A stretch of 49,451 nt of DNA from Acidobacteriota bacterium (GTDB lineage Bacteria > Acidobacteriota > Vicinamibacteria > Marinacidobacterales > Marinacidobacteraceae): NCBI GenBank assembly GCA_009840635.1, contig VXNL01000048.1, positions 1 through 49,451 on the forward strand, read 5' to 3'. Below, one piece after another: positions 41,107 through 49,315 of this stretch. A program made the translations under genes and the position numbers. Position 1 is the first letter of the stretch; each line of letters opens with the position of its first letter. Under the pieces are notes generated by a model. The model saw nothing but the letters and a program-made list of their open reading frames with translations, was not told the origin of the DNA and did no database searches.

Positions 41107-44100
41107 ATGAGGCGCCTGTCCGTCGCCGCGCTGCTGATCGGCGCCAGCTCCCTTGCCGCCGGGGCTCAGGAAGGCGCCGAGCGGATGGTCCGGGTGACGG
41201 AGGGGACCAACTTTGCCGTTGCGGCGTCTCCGGACGGCGAGCAACTGGTCATGGATCTGCAGGGGACCCTGTGGTTGCTGCCGGCGACCGGCGGTTCCGC
41301 CGAGGCGCTCACCGACGGTCTTGGCGACGACCGGCTGCCCGACTTTCATCCCGAGGGCGGCCGCGTCGCGTACCAGTCGTACCGGGCGGGAACCTGGGAC
41401 ATCTGGCAACTGGCCCTCGGGGGGCAGCCCCAGCAACTCACCAGCACCGGGTTCGATGACCGCGAGCCGGCGTGGTCTCCCGACGGCGCCCGGATCGCCT
41501 TCTCCTCGGATCGCGCGGGGAGCTACGACATCTGGATTCTGGACGTGGCTACCGGGGACGTGACGCCGGTCACCAGCAGTCTCGGGAACGAGTCCCAGCC
41601 CGCCTGGACCCCGGACGGCGAGGGCGTCGTCTTGGTGGCGACTCCCGAGGGCGAGGCCGACGGCGCGGTGCAGCGGGTCTCGCTGGAGGCCGGCGCCGTT
41701 CCCGTCGCGGTGCCCGGAAGCGAAGGCAACGTCGCCGCTCCGGCGATGAGTCCGGACGGATCGCAGGTGGTGTTCCGGCGTCTCCAGTACGAGGGACTCA
41801 CCCTGATGGGAAGCCGGTTCGACATCGGCACCGCGAGCGCGTGGGTGCTCGCGCCCCTCGCTGCGGCGACGGAGGGATCCGCCCCGGCCGACGAAGACCA
41901 GCGCGCCGCCCCGCGAGTCCTCGCGGGAGCGGGCGAGGACCTGTTCCCCTTCCGGCCCCAGTGGCTGGATGACGAAACCCTCCTCTATACCGGCGACGGG
42001 GAAATCCGGCGGCTCGGGGTGGGGCTTCCCCCGGAGGGCGCCGAGGCGGGGGAGAGCGCCGCGGCGGTCGCCGAACCCGTTCCGATGTCGGCCGAGCTGA
42101 CCGTCCGCCGTCCACCCGAGCGCCGCGGCAGGATCCGCACCGAGTCGGACGACACGCTTCCGGTCCGGGGGATCATCCGGCCGAGCATCAGTCCGGACGG
42201 GACCCGGCTCCTCTACGCCGCCCTCGGGGACATCTGGACCGCCCCGCTCGACGGTTCGGAGGCCCCGCTTCCGCTGACGCGCGACACCTGGCTCGACACC
42301 GATCCGGTGTGGTTGCCCGACGGAGCGAGCGTGCTCTTCGCGAGCGATCGCGGCGGGACGATGGACATCTGGGAAAAACGGCTCGGTTCGGGACCCGGCG
42401 CGGGGCTCACCCAACTCACCGCCCGGCTCGGCGCCGAGGTGAGCCCGGCGGTGACCCGCGACGGAACCCGCGTTGCCTGGCTCGACGAACGGGGAAACCT
42501 CCGGGTAACGAGCCGCGACCTCGACACGGGGCCGGACGCGGCGCAGGAGGAACGGGCCGTCTATACCGCGCGGCGGGGCGCGGGGATGCCGAGTTGGTCG
42601 CCCGATGGCGAGACCGTCGCGCTCGCGAGCCTGGTCCCGTATTCCTCCCGCTACCGGGAAGGACGGAACCGGATCGCGCTCGTTGCCGCGAGCAGCGGCG
42701 AGACCCGGTTCCTCGACGAGCCCGCGGCCAGTTTCGGCACGCGCGACTCCGACGGCCCGGTGTTCTCCCCCGACGGGTCCCGACTCGCGTTCGCCCTCGG
42801 TGGAGGGCTTGCGGTTCTCGGGATGGACGCCGCCGGCGTTCCGGTCGGATCTCCGGAAACCATCTTCGAAGGTCCGGTGGACTTTCCGGCGTGGACCGCC
42901 GACGGGACCGAGATCGTCGCCGTTTCGGGCGCCGGCGTGGTGCGCATCGCCGCCGACGGCAGCGGGTCGGAAACCATCCGCCTGCGGCACGAGTTCGAGG
43001 TCGCGCCGGCGTCCGGCACCCTCCTCATCCATGACGTCGCGGTGCTCGACGTGGAGGCGGGCGAAGTACTTCCGGGCCGGGACATCCTGATCGAGGCCGG
43101 ACGCATCGTTTCGGTAACACCGGCCGCTGAGGCGCCGCCCGAAGAGATGCGGGTGGTGCGGGGCGACGGGGCAACCGTCATCCCCGGTCTGATCGAGATG
43201 CACACGCACCTGATGAGCCCCGCGTTCGGCAACCGTTTCGGCCGGGCCCATCTCGCCTACGGGGTGACGTCGCTCCGGGTTCCGGCGGCGGCGACCTACC
43301 GGGTGGTGGAGGAGCGAGAGGCGATTCTGGCCGGGTTGCGGGTGGGGCCGCGGATCTTCCTCACCGGCGCCACGCTCGACGGCAGCCGCATCTACTACCC
43401 GGGTGCCGCGGCGCTCTCGAGCGGGCAGGAAAGGGACGTGGTGCTGCGGCTCGCCAGGGAACTGGACTACGACGTCGTCAAGACCTACGTCCGGCTCGAC
43501 GACGAGTCCCAGCGGGACGCGATCCGCCGGGCGCAGCGCTTCGGCGCCTTCGTGACCTCCCACGAGCTGTATCCGGCGGTTCGCTACGGCGTGAACGGCC
43601 TCGAACACGTCAAAGGCACGTCGCGGCGGGGGTTCTCGCCCAAGATGACCGACCTCGGCCGATCCTACGACGACGTACGGACCTTGATCGCCGAATCGGG
43701 GGTGTTCTTCACCCCCACCATGCTCATCTACGGCGGTTGGGACCTGGCGCTTACCCGCGAGCCCGACCTCGTTTCCTCCGACCGCCGGATACGGGCGTTT
43801 CCCGCTTGGCTCGCTTCCTCACTCATCGCGCCACGGGAGCCCGCAGACGACCGCGAGGCCCAGATCGCGCGGGGCCTTTCCCTGATGCGCCCCATGTGGG
43901 AAACGGTCACCTCCATCGCGGATGCGGGCGGCCGCATCATCGCGGGGACGGACACCCCGATCGTTCCCTACGGACTGGGGTTCATCGTGGAGATCGAACA
44001 GTTGTCGGAAGCCGGACTCGGGCCTGCCGGAGCGCTCCGGGCCGCGACCGTGACGGCCGCGGAGGCGCTGGGTCTGGGCGGGGAACTGGGCGTCATCGCG

Positions 44101-44229
44101 CCGGGCGCTCTCGCCGATCTGGTGCTGCTCGAAGGCAATCCGCTGGACGACATCACGAACCTGCGGCGGGTGCGCGCGGTTCTCGCGAACGGGCGTCTGG
44201 CGACGCTGGACCAGCTTCTCGGCTTCTGA
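41107..44229 (+). CDS. secreted TolB-like propeller / amidohydrolase fusion
   Basis: 1040 aa. The signal peptide RRLSVAALLIGASSLAAGA is cut after AGAQ. About residues 30-640 hold two sets of PD40/WD40-like beta-propeller blades (repeated units such as PAWSPDGARIAFSSDRAGSY and DIW). About 655-1035 is a metal-dependent amidohydrolase: HTH (H699, H701), K792 in VVKTYVR, H819 in TSHELYP, H834 in LEHVKG and D949 in GTDTPI. All metal-site residues are therefore present, including the lysine normally carbamylated in binuclear members. Propeller-amidohydrolase fusions are common exported peptidase- or prolidase-like proteins, but the substrate is unknown. The ATG at 41107 opens the signal peptide directly. 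Confidence 0.9.
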   Translation: MRRLSVAALLIGASSLAAGAQEGAERMVRVTEGTNFAVAASPDGEQLVMDLQGTLWLLPATGGSAEALTDGLGDDRLPDFHPEGGRVAYQSYRAGTWDIWQLALGGQPQQLTSTGFDDREPAWSPDGARIAFSSDRAGSYDIWILDVATGDVTPVTSSLGNESQPAWTPDGEGVVLVATPEGEADGAVQRVSLEAGAVPVAVPGSEGNVAAPAMSPDGSQVVFRRLQYEGLTLMGSRFDIGTASAWVLAPLAAATEGSAPADEDQRAAPRVLAGAGEDLFPFRPQWLDDETLLYTGDGEIRRLGVGLPPEGAEAGESAAAVAEPVPMSAELTVRRPPERRGRIRTESDDTLPVRGIIRPSISPDGTRLLYAALGDIWTAPLDGSEAPLPLTRDTWLDTDPVWLPDGASVLFASDRGGTMDIWEKRLGSGPGAGLTQLTARLGAEVSPAVTRDGTRVAWLDERGNLRVTSRDLDTGPDAAQEERAVYTARRGAGMPSWSPDGETVALASLVPYSSRYREGRNRIALVAASSGETRFLDEPAASFGTRDSDGPVFSPDGSRLAFALGGGLAVLGMDAAGVPVGSPETIFEGPVDFPAWTADGTEIVAVSGAGVVRIAADGSGSETIRLRHEFEVAPASGTLLIHDVAVLDVEAGEVLPGRDILIEAGRIVSVTPAAEAPPEEMRVVRGDGATVIPGLIEMHTHLMSPAFGNRFGRAHLAYGVTSLRVPAAATYRVVEEREAILAGLRVGPRIFLTGATLDGSRIYYPGAAALSSGQERDVVLRLARELDYDVVKTYVRLDDESQRDAIRRAQRFGAFVTSHELYPAVRYGVNGLEHVKGTSRRGFSPKMTDLGRSYDDVRTLIAESGVFFTPTMLIYGGWDLALTREPDLVSSDRRIRAFPAWLASSLIAPREPADDREAQIARGLSLMRPMWETVTSIADAGGRIIAGTDTPIVPYGLGFIVEIEQLSEAGLGPAGALRAATVTAAEALGLGGELGVIAPGALADLVLLEGNPLDDITNLRRVRAVLANGRLATLDQLLGF

Positions 44230-44290
44230 CACGGGGCCGAAGAACGGCGCGACAGAAGCGTATTTTCCTGAGCGATCCGCACGCGGGCCT

Positions 44291-44298
44291 GTGATACT
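44291..44298 (+). promoter_or_regulatory. extended -10-like box upstream of the HU gene
   Basis: TGTGATACT (TG extension plus GATACT), about 90 nt before the HU start, in the 159-bp gap after the amidohydrolase gene. No clear -35 box is visible, which is tolerable for an extended -10 promoter. Confidence 0.35.
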
Positions 44299-44388
44299 CT
44301 GCGCCGCGTCGCGCGCTCCGATGCCGCTCACTCGCGGGTGTCGGAGCGCACCAACCCCGCTTGGGCAAAGAAAGGAATCAGACCGAGA

Positions 44389-44664
44389 ATGACCAAGGTG
44401 GAACTCGTAACGACCCTGTCAGAGTTTGCCGGAATCAGTCGTCGCGAAGCCGCTGCGGTTCTCGACGGACTGCGTGATCTGGCGATTGAGGAACTGCGGG
44501 CCGGCAACGGTTTCGTGCTTCCGGGCATCGCCAAGTTCTCCGTTGCCCACCGGGAAGCGAGGATGGGCCGCAACGTCCGTACGGGAGAGGCCATCGAGAT
44601 CCCGGCCCGGAACGTGGTCCGCTGCAAGGTCTCTCGTCCTTTCCAAGCCGACTGCTGCGACTAG
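44389..44664 (+). CDS. HU/IHF-family DNA-binding protein
   Basis: 91 aa, the standard HU length. The helical N-terminal half is TKVELVTTLSEFAGISRREA; the beta-arm region has FVLPGIAKFSVAHREARMGR followed by NVRTGEAIEIPARNVVRCKV. The HU signature GxNPxTGExI appears as GRNVRTGEAIEI, with Val replacing the intercalating Pro at the arm tip, which is unusual and may reduce DNA kinking. The ATG at 44389 is chosen to give the normal N-terminus; the frame is open about 17 codons further upstream. The stretch 44665-44808 holds only a 12-bp CCCTCGCGAGGG palindrome and no gene. Confidence 0.88.
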   Translation: MTKVELVTTLSEFAGISRREAAAVLDGLRDLAIEELRAGNGFVLPGIAKFSVAHREARMGRNVRTGEAIEIPARNVVRCKVSRPFQADCCD

Positions 44665-44808
44665 GCTTCCCTCGCGAGGGTCCGCAGCCGTAGTGGACCC
44701 GGAGTCTCTGCGCGGAGATCTCCAGGGGTTCCGGTTGCGCCGGTTCATCCCGAACCGGTATGCCTTCGTCGCCTGCCCTGAGGGCGGACTGCGAATGCGA
44801 GGGATCGA

Positions 44809-46416
44809 TTGAGTACCGGCGGGACCGAGCGGGCATCCCGGGCCTCGCCCCCGCTCTACCCCGCGGCCGACCTCGCGGGATACCGGGACGATCCCGGGCT
44901 CTGGCGCAGCGTCCCCATGGAGCTGGTGCGGCGCCACCGTTTCGTTCCGCTGGCGGAAGACGGCGAGCGCCTTAACATCGCCGTGGCGCCCCCGGTCGTC
45001 GAGTCCGAGGTGGACCGGCTGGAGTTGTTGCTCCGCCGCCCCGTGGTCGTCCACGTGGGTGATCCGGCGCAGATCGACGCGATCATCGAGCGGAATACCG
45101 ACTCCAGCTTCCTCCTGGACCGCGCGTCCGAGGATCTTCGAATCGAGCGGCTCGGGCGAGGCGACGGGGACTCCGGCCCGCCCGTCATCTCGCTCGACAC
45201 GCTCGAAGACGGCCAGGCCGGGAGCCCCGTGGTCCGCCTCGTGGATTCGCTGCTCCTGAACGCCATCGAGCGGCGCGCCACCGACATCCACATCGAGACC
45301 AAGTCGGGGGAAGTCGTGCTGAAGTACCGGGTGGACGGCGTTCTCTATCCGGCGATGGAGCCGGTGGACCGCGCCCACCACCAGACCATCGTGGCGCGGC
45401 TCAAGGTGATGGCGGAGCTTGACGTCGCGGAGCGGCGCGTCCCGCAGGACGGACGGTTCCGGGCGGTGCTTCCCGGAGCGGGCGAGCGCACCCCGCGGAC
45501 CGTGGATTTCCGGGTGTCCGTCATGCCGAGCGTGCACGGTGAGGACGTGGTGATCCGGGTGCTCGACAAACGCAGCCTGGGCACCCGCTTCGAGGCGCTT
45601 TCCCTCGAGGCGCTCGGTTTCTCGGGCAGGGAGCTGGGGTTGCTCCGCGAGCATGCACGCCGGCCCTTCGGCATGCTGCTCGCCACCGGTCCCACCGGAA
45701 GCGGAAAGACGACGACCCTCTACGCGGCTCTCTCCGAGATCGCGACTCCGGAAGAGAAGATCGTGACTGTGGAGGATCCCGTCGAGTACGAGATCGCGGG
45801 GGTCACCCAGGTCCCGGTGAACGAGAAAAAGGGCCTGACGTTCGCCCGCGGTCTGCGCTCGATCCTGCGGCACGACCCGGACACCATCATGGTGGGCGAA
45901 GTCCGGGATCCGGAGACGGCCTCCATCGCGGTGCAGGCGGCCCTGACCGGCCATCTCGTCCTCACCACGGTTCATGCCAACCACGCCCTCGACGTGGTCG
46001 GACGTTTCCTGCACATGGGGGCCGACCCCCACAACTTCGTCTCCGCCCTGAACTGCATCGTCGCCCAGCGCCTGGTCCGGGTGCTCTGCCGCGAATGCCG
46101 AGAGCCGGGCCGGCCCGCGGCGGCGGAGCGGAGGGCCCTGTCGGCGCTTTCCTCTCCCGGGGGTCGCGTCTTCCAACCGCGCGGCTGCCGGAAATGCGAC
46201 GGAGCCGGGTACCGGGGGCGGACCGTGGTCGCCGAGGTCCTGCCGCTCAGCGCGTCCATCCGGGAACTCATCCTGGCGCGTGGAGGCGCGGGCGCGATCC
46301 GCACGCAGGCGGAATCGGAGGGGATGGTCCCGTTGCGCCGGAACGCCCTCGAACTCGTGGCCCGCGGGGTGACCACCCTCTCCGAGGTCGATCGGGTGAC
46401 CGCCCGTGACGCCTAG
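44809..46416 (+). CDS. GspE/PilB/PulE-family secretion or pilus ATPase
   Basis: 535 aa from TTG at 44809, with GAGGG about 7 nt upstream. The N-terminal MshEN-like domain covers about residues 15-95. The ATPase core has Walker A GPTGSGKTTT (294-303), Asp box VEDPVEY, Walker B PDTIMVGEVRDPE and His box LTTVHAN. The tetracysteine zinc motif C427-x2-C430...C460-x2-C463 is typical of GspE and PilB. These hexamers power type II secretion or type IV pilus assembly. No gspF, gspD or pilin gene is in the window, so the machine must be encoded elsewhere. Its stop overlaps the pyrK start by 11 bp, an odd partnership with pyrimidine biosynthesis. Confidence 0.92.
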   Translation: MSTGGTERASRASPPLYPAADLAGYRDDPGLWRSVPMELVRRHRFVPLAEDGERLNIAVAPPVVESEVDRLELLLRRPVVVHVGDPAQIDAIIERNTDSSFLLDRASEDLRIERLGRGDGDSGPPVISLDTLEDGQAGSPVVRLVDSLLLNAIERRATDIHIETKSGEVVLKYRVDGVLYPAMEPVDRAHHQTIVARLKVMAELDVAERRVPQDGRFRAVLPGAGERTPRTVDFRVSVMPSVHGEDVVIRVLDKRSLGTRFEALSLEALGFSGRELGLLREHARRPFGMLLATGPTGSGKTTTLYAALSEIATPEEKIVTVEDPVEYEIAGVTQVPVNEKKGLTFARGLRSILRHDPDTIMVGEVRDPETASIAVQAALTGHLVLTTVHANHALDVVGRFLHMGADPHNFVSALNCIVAQRLVRVLCRECREPGRPAAAERRALSALSSPGGRVFQPRGCRKCDGAGYRGRTVVAEVLPLSASIRELILARGGAGAIRTQAESEGMVPLRRNALELVARGVTTLSEVDRVTARDA

Positions 46417-47245
46417 CAGCGAAGCGGTCGGCCGGCCGGGTCCCCCCCGGGCGGACCTCGCGGCGACGCTCGTGGCGCGGGACCAGCTCTCGCCGGACGC
46501 CCAGTTGCTCCGCTTCGAAAGCGAGGCGCCCCTGCGGGTTCTGCCGGGCCAGTTCACCATGGTCCGGGTGGGCGGGGGTGGGTTGCTGCGGCGGCCGTAT
46601 TCCTACTGCGACGTGCTGGACGACGGCGCCTTCACCCTGTTGGTCAAGGAGGTCGGGGTGGGAACGCGCGCCCTCATGAGCCTTGCCGTGGGCGGGGAGG
46701 TGTCCAGCCTGGGTCCACTGGGGACGACGTTCGACCTGCCGCCTCCGGACCTGACGCCGGTGATCGTTGCCGGTGGAGTGGGAATCGCGCCCTTCGTGCT
46801 CTTCTGCCGCCGGCTGGCGGAAAACGGACGCCGGGGCATCGTGCTGCTCGGGGGGAGGCGTCGTCCGGACCTCTACCTCTGGGACACGTTCGAGCGCTTC
46901 GGAATGGATGTCCGGGTGGCCAGCGAAGACGGAAGCGCCGGCCACCACGGATTCGTTACCGCGCTGCTCGACGCCGCGCTGGCGGACGCGGGCCGCCCGG
47001 TTCTCTACTCGTGCGGGCCCACGGGAATGCTGCTGAGAGTGGCGGAGCTTGCGACCGCCGCCGGTGTTCCCCACCAGGTCTCGATCGAGCGCCGGATGGG
47101 GTGCGGGATGGGCTGCTGCCTCGGCTGCGTCGTCTGGGCGCGGCCCCCGTCCGGCGGTCCGGCGGAATACCTGCGGAGTTGTACCGAGGGGCCGGTCTTC
47201 GATGCCGAAACGATCGCCTGGGACCGGGACCCCCATCCGCTTTAG
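46406..47245 (+). CDS. pyrK: dihydroorotate dehydrogenase electron-transfer subunit (PyrK)
   Basis: A 279-aa flavin and iron-sulfur protein that passes electrons from PyrD to NAD. The FAD-binding motif is RRPYSY (62-67). The NAD-binding domain has GGVGIAPFV (123-131) and YSCGPTGML. The C-terminal [2Fe-2S] cluster cysteines are CGMGCCLGC (C233, C237, C238, C241) with a further C259. The GTG at 46406 overlaps the GspE stop region by 11 bp; the first 18 or so residues are extra compared with shorter family members. Normally pyrK abuts pyrD, but here a 241-bp structured insert separates them. Confidence 0.93.
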   Translation: MTPSSEAVGRPGPPRADLAATLVARDQLSPDAQLLRFESEAPLRVLPGQFTMVRVGGGGLLRRPYSYCDVLDDGAFTLLVKEVGVGTRALMSLAVGGEVSSLGPLGTTFDLPPPDLTPVIVAGGVGIAPFVLFCRRLAENGRRGIVLLGGRRRPDLYLWDTFERFGMDVRVASEDGSAGHHGFVTALLDAALADAGRPVLYSCGPTGMLLRVAELATAAGVPHQVSIERRMGCGMGCCLGCVVWARPPSGGPAEYLRSCTEGPVFDAETIAWDRDPHPL

Positions 47246-47340
47246 CATCCCGTGGAAACAGCAGCCCGCATGGGATCCGCCGAGCGAAACGCGCGAACCT
47301 ACCTGACTGTTCCGATGCGGGCCGCTGTTCCCACGGGATG
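47246..47340. repeat. 26-bp inverted repeat between pyrK and pyrD
   Basis: The arm at 47246-47271 (CATCCCGTGGAAACAGCAGC then CCGCAT) and the arm at 47315-47340 are reverse complements at 24 of 26 positions, with a 43-nt spacer containing GCCGAGCGAAACGCG. It starts at the base after the pyrK stop. The element could be a MITE/REP relative or a long RNA hairpin. The spacer resembles the second-stem part of the local REP-like family. Confidence 0.75.
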
Positions 47341-47378
47341 GTGGAGCCAATCGCTACGCGATTCCCTCCACCTTTTTT
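47340..47378 (+). terminator. intrinsic terminator-like hairpin between pyrK and pyrD
   Basis: The stem is GGTGGAG-cc-AATCGC with loop tac and returning GCGATT-cc-CTCCACC, followed immediately by six T (47373-47378). It is the only textbook hairpin plus T-run seen in the window. A second hairpin, GGGGAGGG-gaca-CCCTCCCC, and an imperfect CCCACC..GGTGGG stem follow before pyrD. It would separate pyrK from pyrD transcription unless it is read through or regulated. Confidence 0.65.
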
Positions 47379-47486
47379 CGCGGGGAGGGGACACCCCTCC
47401 CCACACCCCACCCCTGCGGCGGCTCCCCACCGCGAGCAATGATGCGTCGCTCGTTGCGGGTGGGCGACCCTCGCCGCCGCTCTCCA

Positions 47487-48431
47487 ATGGCTGAAGAGAA
47501 ACCCGGGACCGTCGATATGGGCGTGGACATCGCCGGGCTGCGGCTGCCCACCCCGCTGATCGCCGCCAGCGGCACTTTCGGTTACGGCGACGAGTACCGG
47601 GAGGTGGCGGACTACGACTGCATCGGAGCGATCTCGGTCAAGGGCCTCTATCTCGAGCCCCGGGAGGGGTGTCCACCGCCGCGAATCTGGGAAACCCCGT
47701 CCGGCATGCTGAACGCCATCGGCCTCCAGGAGGTCGGCATCCGGCGTTTCCTGGCCGAGAAGCTCCCGGCGGTCCGGGCCCTCGGGAAGATCGTCATCGC
47801 GAACATCTGCGGGAGCTCGCTCGAGGAATACGGCGAGCTGTCGAAGATCCTCGACCAGGCCGAAGGAGTGTCCGCCATCGAGGTGAACATTTCCTGCCCG
47901 AACGTCGCGGAGGGCGGGATCGAGTTCGGCTGCGATCCGGACATGGCGGCGCGGGCCACCGAAGTGGTGCGCCGGGGAACGCGGCTGCCGGTGATTCCGA
48001 AGCTCAGCCCCAGCGCGAGCGACATGGCCGCCATGGCCCGGCGGGTCGCCGAGGCGGGAGCCGATGCGGTGTCCCTGATCAACACCATCCCCGCGATGGC
48101 GGTGGACGTGGAGACGCGGCGCCCCCGCCTCGCGAACGTCGTGGGAGGCCTGTCGGGCCCGGCGGTCCGTCCCATCGCGGTGCGCATGGTGTGGGAGGTC
48201 GCGCAGGGAAGCCGGCTTCCAGTCATCGGAATGGGCGGCATCGCGAACGCGGATGACGCCCTCGAGTTCGTGTTGGTGGGGGCCGCGGCAGTGCAGATCG
48301 GCACCATGAACTTCGTGGACCCCGGGGTCTGGCGCCGCACCTACGACGGGCTCGCCGCCTACTGCCGCCGGCACGAGGTCGCAGCGCTGCGGAACCTGAC
48401 CGGGGCGATGCGGCCGGGAACAGCCGGGTGA
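47487..48431 (+). CDS. pyrD: dihydroorotate dehydrogenase, catalytic subunit type 1B (PyrD)
   Basis: A 314-aa TIM-barrel flavoprotein that oxidises dihydroorotate to orotate. Family marks are PTPLIAASGTFGYGDEY, ISVKGLYLEPREG with FMN-binding Lys52, NAIGLQ, and the catalytic-cysteine motif VNISCPNV (C137) typical of class 1B. Later come PVIPKLSPSASD, SLINTIPAMAVD, GGLSGPAVRPIA and MGGIANADDALEF. The partner PyrK is just upstream. The ATG at 47487 is chosen; ATG at 47517 is an alternative and upstream codons lie in the structured insert. The stop overlaps the pyrF start. Confidence 0.94.
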   Translation: MAEEKPGTVDMGVDIAGLRLPTPLIAASGTFGYGDEYREVADYDCIGAISVKGLYLEPREGCPPPRIWETPSGMLNAIGLQEVGIRRFLAEKLPAVRALGKIVIANICGSSLEEYGELSKILDQAEGVSAIEVNISCPNVAEGGIEFGCDPDMAARATEVVRRGTRLPVIPKLSPSASDMAAMARRVAEAGADAVSLINTIPAMAVDVETRRPRLANVVGGLSGPAVRPIAVRMVWEVAQGSRLPVIGMGGIANADDALEFVLVGAAAVQIGTMNFVDPGVWRRTYDGLAAYCRRHEVAALRNLTGAMRPGTAG

Positions 48432-49186
48432 CGATGCCCCCGGCCGGCTCCGGCCCGGCGACTCCGCGGCACCCCGGCTGGGTGGCGGGGCCCGGCGCCG
48501 GTGAGCTGGTGGTCGCCGTCGATACCCCGTCCCTCGACCAGGCGCTCCGGCTTCGGGACGCCCTGGCCGGCGCGGCCTCGTTCTACAAGGTGGGCAAGGA
48601 GCTCTTCACGGCGGCCGGCCCACGCGCTGTTTCCGAGTTCGCCTCCGTGGGACGCGTCTTCCTGGACCTCAAGTTCCACGACATTCCGGCCACCGTGGCC
48701 GGCGCGGTAAGTGCCGCGGCATCCTCGGGGGCGAGCATTCTCGATGTCCATGCCTCCGGGGGACGACCGATGCTGGAGGCGGCGGCGCGGGCCGCGTCGG
48801 ACGCGCCGGCGCCACCGTTGCTCCTCGGAGTAACGGTCCTGACCCACTTCGATCAGGAGAGCGCTGCCGAGGTGTACCCGGGGGTGTCCATTCGGGATCA
48901 GGTCCTGAACTTCGCGCGGCTCGCGCGGAACGCCGGATTGGGGGGCGTGGTCGCCTCCGCCGCCGAAGCCGAGGCGCTCCGAGACGTTTTCGGCGACGGT
49001 TTCGTGCTGCTCGTGCCGGGGGTCCGGCCGCGTTGGGCGGCGGATACGCACGATCAGCGGCGGGTTGCCACCCCGGGGGAAGCGGCGCGGCGGGGGGCGA
49101 ACTACATCGTCGTCGGCCGGGCCATCACGAGGCATGCGGATCCCCGGTCGGCGGCGCTTCGGATTCTCGAGGAAACCGCGGGCTGA
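48428..49186 (+). CDS. pyrF: orotidine 5'-phosphate decarboxylase (PyrF)
   Basis: 252 aa; the last step to UMP. The catalytic DxKxxD tetrad region is FLDLKFHDIPATV (D80, K82, D85). Other marks are VAVDTPSLDQAL, GVTVLTHFD, the phosphate-binding LVPGVRP and VVGRAITRHADP near the end. The GTG at 48428 overlaps the pyrD stop as GTGA; ATG at 48434 is an alternative. The proline- and glycine-rich first 25 residues are longer than in typical PyrF. It is the last gene of the pyrK-pyrD-pyrF group. Confidence 0.94.
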   Translation: MTMPPAGSGPATPRHPGWVAGPGAGELVVAVDTPSLDQALRLRDALAGAASFYKVGKELFTAAGPRAVSEFASVGRVFLDLKFHDIPATVAGAVSAAASSGASILDVHASGGRPMLEAAARAASDAPAPPLLLGVTVLTHFDQESAAEVYPGVSIRDQVLNFARLARNAGLGGVVASAAEAEALRDVFGDGFVLLVPGVRPRWAADTHDQRRVATPGEAARRGANYIVVGRAITRHADPRSAALRILEETAG

Positions 49187-49194
49187 TCCGGGTT

Positions 49195-49240
49195 TTGCCG
49201 GCGTCCGGAAGACGCGGCAACCGCACCGGAACCCTCCGGT
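49195..49240. other. two hairpins after pyrF
   Basis: TTGCC-g-GCGTC with loop cggaa and returning GACGC-GGCAA (49195-49220), then ACCGGA-accc-TCCGGT (49225-49240). Neither is followed by a T-run, so they may mark the end of the pyr transcript without being classical terminators. Confidence 0.35.
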
Positions 49241-49246
49241 CTGTCG

Positions 49247-49276
49247 TTGACTTCGGTGAGAGCGATCCGATAGCCT
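49247..49276 (+). promoter_or_regulatory. sigma-70-type promoter of the terminal lipoprotein gene
   Basis: TTGACT (-35), an 18-bp spacer, then TAGCCT (-10), 39 nt upstream of the GTG start. It is the best -35/-10 pair in the window. Confidence 0.55.
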
Positions 49277-49303
49277 CTGACTGGCTCTTCATTCGCTGCC
49301 CCC

Positions 49304-49308
49304 GGAGG
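49304..49308 (+). promoter_or_regulatory. Shine-Dalgarno of the terminal lipoprotein gene
   Basis: GGAGG, 7 nt before the GTG at 49316. It is a strong conventional site and fixes the start. Confidence 0.75.
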
Positions 49309-49315
49309 TTTCCTT

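Noticed and set aside
44669..44680. CCCTCGCGAGGG palindrome as a terminator of the HU gene
   Set aside because: It has no loop space for a stable hairpin and no T-run; a short GC palindrome is expected by chance at this composition.
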